DNA from: Prevotella sp. | GTDB lineage: Bacteria > Bacteroidota > Bacteroidia > Bacteroidales > Bacteroidaceae | Assembly: GCA_022641735.1 (NCBI GenBank) | Contig: JALCDQ010000003.1 | Coordinates: 124,001-188,000, forward strand | DNA: 64,000 bases | Direction: 5' to 3' | Shown here: piece by piece, positions 10,801 to 17,684 of the stretch | Layout: each line of letters starts with the position of its first letter | How positions within the stretch are numbered: the stretch's first letter is position 1 | The notes under the pieces: model-generated | What the model was told of the DNA's origin: nothing | The model's database searches: none | Seen by the model: only the letters and a program-made list of their open reading frames with translations | Translations under genes and position numbers: made by a program

Positions 10801-11400
10801 TCAGGTGAGGATGTAAATATCCTCGTTCTTGATACTGAGGTTTACTCCAACACTGGTGGACAGGCATCAAAGTCTACTCCATTGGGCGCCATAGCTCAGT
10901 TTGCAGCACAAGGCAAGCGTATCCGTAAAAAGGACCTTGGTTTGATGGAGACTACTTATGGCTATATCTATGTGGCTCAGGTTGCTATGGGTGCTGACAA
11001 TGCTCAGACCTTGAAGGCCATCCGTGAAGCTGAAGCCTATCCAGGCCCATCTCTCATCATCGCTTACTCTCCATGTATCAATCATGGTTTGAAGCGTAAA
11101 GGCGGTATGGGACGCAGTCAACACGAGGAAGAACTGGCTGTAGAATGTGGATACTGGCACCTCTGGCGTTATAATCCACAACTTGCAGAAGAAGGAAAGA
11201 ACCCATTCACACTTGACTCCAAGGAGCCACAGTGGGATAAGTTCCGCGAGTTCCTGCTTGGTGAGGTTCGTTATCTGAGTGTTCAAAAGGCATTCCCGAA
11301 GGAGGCTGATGAGCTCTTTGCTGAAGCTGAGCGCATGGCTAAGATTCGCTATCGCAGCTATCTTCGTAAGAAGAGTGAAGACTGGAGCGAGATAATCTAA
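7807..11400 (+). CDS. nifJ: Pyruvate:ferredoxin (flavodoxin) oxidoreductase
   Basis: Oxidative decarboxylation of pyruvate to acetyl-CoA and CO2 with reduction of ferredoxin or flavodoxin, central to anaerobic metabolism, cytosolic. 1197 residues, the full length of the single-chain dimeric enzyme. Domains in order: N-terminal pyrimidine-binding domain (YPITPSSPMAEHVDEW), transketolase-C-like domain (to about 420), gamma/EKR region, two 4Fe-4S clusters (CVQCNKCAFVCP from C692; CLGCGNCTDVC from C747), then the TPP domain with the proximal cluster motif CAGCGE (C827) and the GDGxxYDIG...SNTGGQ stretch. Codon use is typical of a highly expressed gene. A strong terminator follows. Confidence 0.97.
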   Translation: MAKEKKFITCDGNTAAAHVSYMFTEVAAIYPITPSSPMAEHVDEWAAKGRKNLFGQTVTLQEMESEGGAAGALHGSLQAGALTSTFTASQGLLLMIPNMYKIAGELLPCVFDVSARTLASHSLCIFGDHQDVMACRQTGFAMFCSGSVQEVMDLTAVPHLATLKTSVPFINFFDGFRTSHEYHKIEEMNMEDIRPLVDPEDIKKFRDRALSPERPVTRGTAENPETFFTHREASNAYYDKVPEVVEHYLNKISEITGREYHLFNYYGAKDAENVIVLMGSATEPAREAIDYLTKQGKKVGMVAVHLYRPFSVDYLKKVLPATVKRIAVLDRTKEPGAEGEPLYLDVKSALYNDPRKPLIVGGRYGLGSSDTTPAKIIAVYNNLELPEPKNHFTVGIVDDVTFTSLPEMEEVPMGGEGLFEAKFYGLGADGTVGANKNSVQIIGNNTNKYCQAYFSYDSKKSGGFTCSHLRFGDDPIHSAYQVNTPNFVACHVQAYLQMYDVTRGLRKNGTFLLNTIFDGDELVNFIPNKVKRYLAKNDIKVYYINATKIAQEIGLGNRTNTILQSAFFRITKVIPLDLAIDQMKAFIVKSYSKKGQDVVDLNFAAVERGGEYKELAVNPAWANLTDSSDKEDDAPAFVKELVRPINAQAGDLLKVSDFVKNNTVDGTWENGTAAYEKRGVEAFVPVWDPENCVQCNKCAFVCPHAAIRPFVLDEKELAGFDAPTIDILAPKSLKGMKFRIETSVLDCLGCGNCTDVCLGKKDKETGEVKKALKLVPFNVDAPAMQKEAKNWEYLVNKVASKQDLVDIMQSPKNSQFATPLFEFSGACAGCGETPYVKLISQLYGDREMIANATGCSSIYSASIPSSPYTKNAKGQGPTFDNSLFEDFCEFGLGMTLGNKKMKERITVLLNEAIAKEDTPEDFKTAAQKWIDNKNDAEGSKAAAAELKPLIEKGAEAGCTICAELKTLDHYLVKRSQWIIGGDGASYDIGYGGLDHVLASGEDVNILVLDTEVYSNTGGQASKSTPLGAIAQFAAQGKRIRKKDLGLMETTYGYIYVAQVAMGADNAQTLKAIREAEAYPGPSLIIAYSPCINHGLKRKGGMGRSQHEEELAVECGYWHLWRYNPQLAEEGKNPFTLDSKEPQWDKFREFLLGEVRYLSVQKAFPKEADELFAEAERMAKIRYRSYLRKKSEDWSEII

Positions 11401-11423
11401 TAAGACAACTCTTATATATAATA

Positions 11424-11458
11424 AGGAGATTCGCATTTGTTTGCGAGTCTCCTTTTTT
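11424..11458 (+). terminator. Terminator after nifJ
   Basis: AGGAGA/TCTCCT and TCGCA/TGCGA pairing around a short T-rich loop, followed by a run of T, 25 bases after the nifJ stop. Confidence 0.8.
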
Positions 11459-11503
11459 CTTTAAAAAATCTAAACGGAAATAACAATCAAAGCTTTTAAT
11501 CAC

Positions 11504-11511
11504 TATATTTG
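11504..11511 (+). promoter_or_regulatory. Promoter -7 box of Ala-rich lipoprotein gene
   Basis: TATATTTG, matching TAnnTTTG, about 45 bases before the start codon, downstream of the nifJ terminator. Confidence 0.5.
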
Positions 11512-11556
11512 TCAAAAATTACATACTAATATCAACAATTTAAAAGCAAAAAAATT

Positions 11557-12276
11557 ATGAAGAAAATTATTTTGATGGCAATCGCTGCCATTGCAATTAC
11601 ATTTGCAAGTTGTGGGAATAAGACCAACGCTGGTGCTGCAACAGATTCTGACACTACTAAGACTGAGCTCAACGCTGATGCTCAAGCTACAGTAACAAAT
11701 CTCACAGGAGAACTGACAAAAGCCTTACAGGCAAAAGATGGTAAGGGTGTTATCGCATCTCTCGCCAACCTTGAGACTATCTATAAGAATCTTGTAGAAG
11801 CCGGAAAACTGGAAGAAGCTAAGAGTTATGGTACTGCCATCAAGGAATTTATTAACAAGAATGCAGAGACTATCAAAACTGTTGCTGCTGGAAACACGAC
11901 TATTACGAGCCTTGTAGAAGGTATCAAGAACTTACCAACTACAGCTTCCACGACGGCAGAGGCTGCCAAAAGTGCTGTTGCATCTGATGTTGTGAGCCTC
12001 GCTTCCCCAACAATCGCAAAGGGTGCTACCGCTGTTGCTACTGCTGAAGCTGCTGCTGAGGCCGTTAAAAATGCTCCAACAACCGTAAAGAATGCTGCTT
12101 GCGACGCTGCCAACAATGCTGTAACCACAGCAAAAACAGCAGCTGAGAACAAGGTAAATGAGAAGGTTACAGAGACTCAGAACAAGGCTAACGATGCAGT
12201 GAACAAAGCTGCTACAAAGACTAATGACGCTGTCAACAAGGCAACAAACAAAGCCCTCAAAGGTTTAGGTCTTTAA
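11557..12276 (+). CDS. Alanine-rich lipoprotein
   Basis: 239 residues; signal peptide with lipobox FASC (C19). The mature part is dominated by Ala, Lys, Thr and Asn. The C-terminal third consists of amphipathic repeats of about 11 residues (NAVTTAKTAAE, NDAVNKAATKT, NDAVNKATNKA), resembling LEA-like or helical-rod proteins, so a long helix is expected. No enzymatic motif. Its own promoter and the flanking nifJ terminator make it monocistronic. Function unknown. Confidence 0.8.
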   Translation: MKKIILMAIAAIAITFASCGNKTNAGAATDSDTTKTELNADAQATVTNLTGELTKALQAKDGKGVIASLANLETIYKNLVEAGKLEEAKSYGTAIKEFINKNAETIKTVAAGNTTITSLVEGIKNLPTTASTTAEAAKSAVASDVVSLASPTIAKGATAVATAEAAAEAVKNAPTTVKNAACDAANNAVTTAKTAAENKVNEKVTETQNKANDAVNKAATKTNDAVNKATNKALKGLGL

Positions 12277-12284
12277 ATGAAAAT

Positions 12285-12372
12285 GTAAAAGACGGCTTTT
12301 TATCGGGTAAACAACCGTTAGAAGAAGTGTAAAAGACTATTGTTTACAAGGTAAAAGACCGTTATTTACAAA
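12285..12372. repeat. 22-bp-period intergenic array B (4 units)
   Basis: Units at 12285, 12307, 12329 and 12351 with exact 22-bp spacing. Units 1, 3 and 4 are GTAAAAGAC-type palindromes; unit 2 starts GTAAACAAC but its right half is replaced by TTAGAAGAAGT. Starts 9 bases after the lipoprotein stop, between convergent genes. Confidence 0.9.
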
Positions 12373-12387
12373 TCAACTCATAAAATA

Positions 12388-12421
12388 GCCTCGGCATTGG
12401 TATGAATTCCATTGCCGAGGC
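12388..12421. terminator. Bidirectional terminator-like hairpin
   Basis: GCCTCGGCA pairs with TGCCGAGGC, with an inner TGG/CCA after one T-T mismatch. It lies between the convergent lipoprotein and DUF4293 genes, beside array B; T-rich on the plus side. Confidence 0.65.
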
Positions 12422-12446
12422 TTATTATTTATTGAAACTTAAACAG

Positions 12447-12899
12447 TTATCTGATTCTATCCGCAGATTTAATCAACTTCTCATCATGCATGATTCCCTT
12501 ATGGGCAAGAGCATAAAAAACAATCGCTATCAATGGAAGACCCGCGGCAAACTTTATATGAAATGAGCCTAAAGTCTGAAATTCATTGAAAAAGCAAAAG
12601 GCATAATATACATACCATGCAATATTGAGAATCACGCCCCAAAAGCAAAGCTGAGACTGCAATTTACGCTTTTTGAAAAGGAATATTGCCGCTATTTCAA
12701 TCGGACAAGAAAGCAAAAGAAAGGCAAACAATGGCCAAACGGAAAAGTTGACACCATTGGCACCTTTGACCCACAGATTGAATACATCAGTCCCTACGCC
12801 CATTCCCAATGGCTCTATATAGCCTATAGGTAGGCAAAGGCACACTACTGTTGCGATAATGGCAAACAGCAAATACAGGGATTGGATGCGCTGCAACAT
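12447..12899 (-). CDS. DUF4293 family membrane protein
   Basis: 150 residues starting MLQRIQSLYLL, with four hydrophobic segments and a basic C-terminus, as in the DUF4293 family found next to rpoZ in Bacteroidota. Biochemical role unknown. Its ATG overlaps the rpoZ stop by one base (TGATG at 12897-12901), indicating translational coupling. Last gene of the bamD-rpoZ-DUF4293 operon. Confidence 0.85.
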   Translation of the reverse strand: MLQRIQSLYLLFAIIATVVCLCLPIGYIEPLGMGVGTDVFNLWVKGANGVNFSVWPLFAFLLLSCPIEIAAIFLFKKRKLQSQLCFWGVILNIAWYVYYAFCFFNEFQTLGSFHIKFAAGLPLIAIVFYALAHKGIMHDEKLIKSADRIR

Positions 12900-13234
12900 C
12901 AGTTAGTTTCCTCTTTATCCAAAGAAGGGTCACGCCAATAAACATTACCCTCTATAAACTCCTGTGTAGCCAACAATGTAGGCTTCGGAAGTTTCTCATA
13001 ATAGCGTGAAATCTCAATCTGTTCACGATTTTCAAAAACCTCTTCCAGAGAGTCATTATAAGAAGCAAACTCCACAAGTTTCTTGTTCAAATCCTGCTTG
13101 ATTTCTACAGAAATCTGATTTGAACGCTTTGCGATGATTGCCACACTCTCATAAATGTTACCGGTATCTTTACACAGTTCCATGATATTGCGTGTAACTG
13201 TGTTTATCGGTGCTTTCGACTTTTTGTAATCCAT
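12899..13234 (-). CDS. rpoZ: RNA polymerase omega/Rpb6-like subunit
   Basis: 111 residues matching the Bacteroidota omega-like protein: an N-terminal segment with NTVTRNIMELCKDTGNIYESVAIIAKRSNQIS (shown here only as the conserved region, residues 11-42), which corresponds to the omega/Rpb6 core that clamps beta-prime, followed by an acidic tail with PTLLATQEFIEG. The position directly after bamD is the conserved gene order in this phylum. The call rests on family recognition rather than on catalytic residues. Confidence 0.8.
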   Translation of the reverse strand: MDYKKSKAPINTVTRNIMELCKDTGNIYESVAIIAKRSNQISVEIKQDLNKKLVEFASYNDSLEEVFENREQIEISRYYEKLPKPTLLATQEFIEGNVYWRDPSLDKEETN

Positions 13235-13271
13235 TTTATATCGTAAATAATTAAATTCTTTATCTTTATGT

Positions 13272-14132
13272 TTAATTCACAGCAGCCACTTTGTCTGCTT
13301 CATTTTCATGACTGGTTATGTAATCCTTACATTTTTCTATATACTTCTCAGCAGTTGCTTTCTCCTTAGAATCAGGAAATTCATTGATAAAGCCATAGCA
13401 TTCATCCTGAGCATCCTGGAAACGGTCGAGTTTCTTTTCTTCAATACTCATCTGAGCAAGCTCATATTTACTCTTCATGATAAGTACCGAGAAGTTCTCG
13501 CGGAACTTACTATATGGATAATCCTTAAGGGCATTCTGTGAAGTGATGACACATGCCTCATAATTATTTCCTCCACTGGTGCAATTGCCGAAATAAGAAC
13601 CGAGGTCATAATAAAGCTGCGCACTGTAAAGTTCTTTCTGCACAAGATTATCCTGAAGAGAGAACAGACGCTGCTGTGCTATTGCCTTCATGGAAGCATC
13701 TGGATAAACATCAAGATATTCCTGAAAAGCTGAGATGGCTGCAACGGTACGACTTTGGTCCAAACGTGGCTCCGGAGTACTCATATAGAGAGCCTGACCT
13801 ACATAATATTCAGCTGATTCAGCGTAAATTCCTTTTGGATAGGAGGAATAATAACGTTTGAAAGTATCCGAGGCACTTTCATAGTCATGGTCATTATATT
13901 GAGCCATACCCAACATATAGAGGCTTTCCTCTGCGTAATCCGTACCTTTGAGAAGATTGATCAATTCACTGAGTAATGTAGCTGCACGCGTATATTTGCC
14001 AGTAGCGAAACACTCTTTGGCATACTCATACTTGTACATATAGTCATTACTTTTATAAACATTATTGAATTCTTTCGCACAACTCGAAAAAAGCAGTACT
14101 ACTGAGATTATTATGATGGTCGATCTTTTCAT
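13272..14132 (-). CDS. bamD: Outer membrane assembly lipoprotein BamD
   Basis: Essential lipoprotein of the BAM complex, which inserts beta-barrel proteins into the outer membrane; periplasmic face. Start at 14132 gives MKRSTIIIIS with a lipobox and C18; the open frame continues to 14204 but runs through the promoter. 286 residues with TPR-like helical repeats (AEESLYMLGMAQYNDHDYESASDTF; AESAEYYVGQALY), as in BamD. First gene of the bamD-rpoZ-DUF4293 operon. Confidence 0.9.
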   Translation of the reverse strand: MKRSTIIIISVVLLFSSCAKEFNNVYKSNDYMYKYEYAKECFATGKYTRAATLLSELINLLKGTDYAEESLYMLGMAQYNDHDYESASDTFKRYYSSYPKGIYAESAEYYVGQALYMSTPEPRLDQSRTVAAISAFQEYLDVYPDASMKAIAQQRLFSLQDNLVQKELYSAQLYYDLGSYFGNCTSGGNNYEACVITSQNALKDYPYSKFRENFSVLIMKSKYELAQMSIEEKKLDRFQDAQDECYGFINEFPDSKEKATAEKYIEKCKDYITSHENEADKVAAVN

Positions 14133-14150
14133 ATTTATTTCTTTGACGTG

Positions 14151-14181
14151 CAAAGTTACATATATTTCTTCTATGCACAAA
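14151..14181 (-). promoter_or_regulatory. Promoter of bamD operon
   Basis: Minus strand: TTTG (14178-14181), 19 bases, TAACTTTG (14151-14158), 18 bases before the bamD ATG. Confidence 0.75.
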
Positions 14182-14243
14182 GTAAAAAGTAATTTTTTTA
14201 GCAAAAAATCACGAATAAAAGAGCATATTAAATATAAATTTAC

Positions 14244-14251
14244 TAATTTTG
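14244..14251 (+). promoter_or_regulatory. -7 box immediately before uvrB
   Basis: TAATTTTG matches TAnnTTTG and lies only 6 bases before the uvrB ATG at 14258, so the transcript would have almost no leader. No TTTG at the ideal -33 spacing. Confidence 0.5.
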
Positions 14252-14257
14252 CGAATT

Positions 14258-16291
14258 ATGAATTTCAAGTTAACATCTCAATACTCACCGACAGGAGACC
14301 AGACAGGAGCCATTAAACAGCTCACTGAAGGAGTGGAACGTGGCGACAAATCCCAGATGTTGCTGGGTGTAACGGGGTCAGGAAAGACTTTTACAATTGC
14401 CAATGTAATTGCGAATGTGAATAAGCCTACATTAGTGCTTAGTCATAACAAGACCTTGGCTGCCCAATTATACCAAGAGATGAAAGGATTCTTCCCTGAT
14501 AATGCCGTAGAATATTATGTATCCTATTATGATTATTATCAGCCAGAAGCTTATCTGCCCTCTTCCGACACCTATATAGAAAAGGACTTAGCCATCAATG
14601 AAGACATCGACAAACTGAGATTAGGAGCTGTCAGTGCTTTATTATCAGGAAGGAAAGATGTAATCGTCGTTTCTTCCGTTTCCTGCATCTATGGTATGGG
14701 CGGACCTGCCGCCATGACCAACAGCGTAATCTCTATAAAGAAAGGACAAAAACTTGACAGAAATGAATTTCTCAGAAGACTGGTTGAAGCTTTGTATGTA
14801 CGCAATGATGTTGACTTGCAACGAGGTAATTTCCGGGTAAAAGGTGACACTGTAGATATTGCTATGGCCTATAGCGACGATGTTTTACGGGTCACTTGGT
14901 GGGATGATGAGATTGACTCCATTGAAGAAGTTGACAGTATCACATTCCATAAATTAGCTTCTTTCGAAGAATATCAGATTTATCCAGCCAATCTTTTTAT
15001 TACTACAAAGGAGCAAACAGATGTTGCCATTCATGAGATTCAAGACGACTTAACGAAGCAAGTTGATTACTTCAATGAAGTCGGAGATACCATTAAGGCT
15101 CAACGCATTAAAGAGCGCGTGGAATATGATATGGAGATGATTAAAGAATTAGGCCACTGCTCTGGAATCGAAAACTACTCCCGCTATTTCGATGGTCGTA
15201 ATCCTGGCGAAAAACCATATTGTTTACTCGACTTCTTTCCGAAAGATTACCTCATGGTCATCGATGAAAGCCATGTCAGTGTACCGCAGATTAGAGCGAT
15301 GTTCGGGGGAGACAGGGCCCGTAAACAGAATCTCGTAGAATATGGATTCCGTCTTCCTGCCGCATTTGACAACCGTCCTCTCAGATTTGAAGAATTCCAT
15401 GAAATGATTCATCAAATCATCTATGTTTCCGCAACCCCTGCCGATTATGAGTTGCAGGAAGCCGAAGGCGTTGTGGTGGAACAACTGATAAGGCCAACAG
15501 GACTACTTGACCCGGAGATTGTTGTTCGTCCAAGTGAGAATCAAATTGATGATTTGATGGACGAGATTCTCACTCGAAGCCATCGTGGAGAACGTGTTTT
15601 GGTCACTACACTTACCAAGCGAATGGCAGAGGAATTAACAGAATACCTACTCAATCACAATATTAAAGCAAATTATATCCATAGTGATGTCGCTACACTC
15701 GACCGCGTGAAAATCATGAATGACCTTCGTGCAGGGGTGTTTGATGTGTTGGTGGGTGTCAATTTATTGCGAGAGGGACTCGACTTACCGGAAGTTTCAC
15801 TCGTAGCCATCCTTGATGCAGATAAAGAAGGCTTTTTGCGTAGCCATCGTTCATTAACCCAAACAGCAGGAAGGGCAGCCAGAAACGTAAACGGAAAAGT
15901 TATCATGTATGCCGATACCATAACTGAAAGCATGCAGAAGACAATTGATGAAACGACCAGAAGAAGGACTATCCAACTAAAATATAACGAAGAGCACCAC
16001 ATCACACCTAAGCAAATCGTAAAGGAAATAAAGAATGCCCTGCCAAAAACAAAAGAAGGAGCAGATGCACAAATCACATCCATGGTAAATCCACATATTT
16101 ATATTGAACCTGAAAGTGGAGCATTTGCGGCTGACCCGATAGTTGCAAGAATGACAAAAGAGGAGTTGGAGAAAAGTATTGATAATACTACAGCCCTGAT
16201 GAAACAGGCTGCAAAGGATTTGGATTTTCTTCAGGCAGCCCAATATCGTGACGAGATTATCCGCCTCCAAAATCAACTGGAAATGAAATAA
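14258..16291 (+). CDS. uvrB: Excinuclease ABC subunit B
   Basis: DNA-damage verification subunit of nucleotide excision repair: receives damage from UvrA, opens the strands and recruits UvrC. 677 residues. Walker A GVTGSGKT (37-44), the beta-hairpin with YYDYYQPEAY, DEADH-equivalent DESH, helicase motif VI-like QTAGRAARN, and a C-terminal UVR coiled-coil motif (LEKSI...AAKDLDFLQAAQYRDEI). The frame has an earlier TTG at 14249, inside the promoter; the ATG at 14258 is chosen. uvrA is in the same window 16 kb away, which is a normal separation. Confidence 0.96.
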   Translation: MNFKLTSQYSPTGDQTGAIKQLTEGVERGDKSQMLLGVTGSGKTFTIANVIANVNKPTLVLSHNKTLAAQLYQEMKGFFPDNAVEYYVSYYDYYQPEAYLPSSDTYIEKDLAINEDIDKLRLGAVSALLSGRKDVIVVSSVSCIYGMGGPAAMTNSVISIKKGQKLDRNEFLRRLVEALYVRNDVDLQRGNFRVKGDTVDIAMAYSDDVLRVTWWDDEIDSIEEVDSITFHKLASFEEYQIYPANLFITTKEQTDVAIHEIQDDLTKQVDYFNEVGDTIKAQRIKERVEYDMEMIKELGHCSGIENYSRYFDGRNPGEKPYCLLDFFPKDYLMVIDESHVSVPQIRAMFGGDRARKQNLVEYGFRLPAAFDNRPLRFEEFHEMIHQIIYVSATPADYELQEAEGVVVEQLIRPTGLLDPEIVVRPSENQIDDLMDEILTRSHRGERVLVTTLTKRMAEELTEYLLNHNIKANYIHSDVATLDRVKIMNDLRAGVFDVLVGVNLLREGLDLPEVSLVAILDADKEGFLRSHRSLTQTAGRAARNVNGKVIMYADTITESMQKTIDETTRRRTIQLKYNEEHHITPKQIVKEIKNALPKTKEGADAQITSMVNPHIYIEPESGAFAADPIVARMTKEELEKSIDNTTALMKQAAKDLDFLQAAQYRDEIIRLQNQLEMK

Positions 16292-16338
16292 TTTACGTTA
16301 AATATTGCTTAATGATTCGATTATCCAAGAGATTTTAT

Positions 16339-16346
16339 TAATTTTG
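16339..16346 (+). promoter_or_regulatory. -7 box before DUF4468 gene
   Basis: TAATTTTG, matching TAnnTTTG, 29 bases before the ATG at 16376. Confidence 0.45.
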
Positions 16347-16375
16347 TAAAGTTCAAAATATAAACTGTTCAAATT

Positions 16376-17458
16376 ATGAAGAAAATACTGATTGCGATAT
16401 TTGCCCTTATGCCTATAATGGGATTTGCACAAAGTAATACAACATTAACTCCTGAGCAAAAACTTGAGCAAGCTCAGAAGCAATTGGAAGAAGCCCAGAA
16501 AGCTGTTGAAGAAGCCAAAGCAAATGCACTGAAAGCACAGAAAGCCGCCGCTGAAGCAAAGGCTAAGGCCGAGGCTGAAGCCAAAGCAAAGGCTGACGCA
16601 GAGGCAAAAGCCAATGCTGCCAAAGCAAAAGAACTTGCAGAAAAACAAGCAGCTATACAAGAACAGATAAAGAAAGCACAAGATGAAGCTGCTCGGCTGA
16701 ATGCTGAAGCTGAACGACTGAATGCTGAAGCCAATAAATTGAGTAATTCTAATGCGACAACAACTCCCGCAGTAATTCCAGAAAAGACAGTAAGCACGGT
16801 AAAAGTTCCATCAACTAATACAGAAGTCGCACCAAAGAAAGAAAAAGCTGTAACCACATCAAAGGAAGGATGGAGTTCTCCTGAGAAGTCTTCGGTGGCA
16901 AAACCAAGAAAAACATTCAATAAAAACAAGAAAAATGATGATGACGAATCTGGTTATCTTGAAGGTGCAGTGCCTGAAGAGAGTGGGAACGTAGTCTTCA
17001 CTCTCGATTATGATGTTCCAGGAAAAACAGCCCAAGAGATATATGACATCACCTATAACTATATGAATGATCTCACTCAAGATGAAAATCAGAAAGACAA
17101 TGGCTCTAAAAGCTCTATCGCATTGGTCAACAAAGACGACTACGAAATGGCTGCACGCCTGACAGAGTGGATTGTTTTTACTGATAATGTTTTCTCTCTT
17201 GACCGTTCCGAAATGGATTATACGTTAATTGCAAAATGTACTGATGGCCATCTCCACATGACCATGGGCCGTATCAATTACAATTATGAGGAAGGCCGCA
17301 ATACTGGTTTTAAGACCAAAGCTGAGGAATCTATTACTGACAAATACAGTCTTACGAAGAAAAAGGACAAATTGAACCATATCTATGGTAAGTTCCGTAA
17401 GGCAACTATAGACCGCAAGAACGTGATTTTCAATGAAATCGAAGCATCTTTAAAGTAA
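16376..17458 (+). CDS. Secreted coiled-coil protein with DUF4468 domain
   Basis: 360 residues. Signal peptide MKKILIAIFALMPIMGFAQ. Residues about 23-125 form an uninterrupted Ala/Glu/Lys/Gln-rich coiled coil with heptad spacing and local repeats (AEAKAKAEAEAKAKADAEAK). A Ser/Thr/Pro/Lys linker follows, then from about residue 205 a DUF4468-like domain (VVFTLDYDVPGKTAQEIYD...). Likely periplasmic; the coiled coil could bridge to envelope or peptidoglycan. Followed at 4 bases by the small membrane protein and then the porin, so these three form a likely envelope operon. Function unknown. Confidence 0.75.
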   Translation: MKKILIAIFALMPIMGFAQSNTTLTPEQKLEQAQKQLEEAQKAVEEAKANALKAQKAAAEAKAKAEAEAKAKADAEAKANAAKAKELAEKQAAIQEQIKKAQDEAARLNAEAERLNAEANKLSNSNATTTPAVIPEKTVSTVKVPSTNTEVAPKKEKAVTTSKEGWSSPEKSSVAKPRKTFNKNKKNDDDESGYLEGAVPEESGNVVFTLDYDVPGKTAQEIYDITYNYMNDLTQDENQKDNGSKSSIALVNKDDYEMAARLTEWIVFTDNVFSLDRSEMDYTLIAKCTDGHLHMTMGRINYNYEEGRNTGFKTKAEESITDKYSLTKKKDKLNHIYGKFRKATIDRKNVIFNEIEASLK

Positions 17459-17462
17459 CAAC

Positions 17463-17684
17463 ATGGATTTAGACAACTCAAATATCAGACATCATCACCA
17501 GCCAGAAGAAAAAGCTCATGATGGGTCTTTAAAACTGCGCAACTTATTGAATATCATCTTCATGATTGGAGCTGTTGCAGGTGTGGCACTCTATTTTTTA
17601 GTTAGTCAAACAATAGGTACAATCGTAATATTGGCAGCTATAGTCTTTAAGATTATTGAATGCTGCATCCGATTTTTTCATTAA
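17463..17684 (+). CDS. Small two-helix membrane protein
   Basis: 73 residues: a polar His-rich N-terminus (RHHHQPEEKAHDG) followed by two hydrophobic segments (about 29-48 and 50-66) and a Cys pair near the end. Starts 4 bases after the DUF4468 gene and its TAA overlaps the porin ATG by one base (TAATG), so it is almost certainly translated within this operon. Not assigned to a family. Confidence 0.75.
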   Translation: MDLDNSNIRHHHQPEEKAHDGSLKLRNLLNIIFMIGAVAGVALYFLVSQTIGTIVILAAIVFKIIECCIRFFH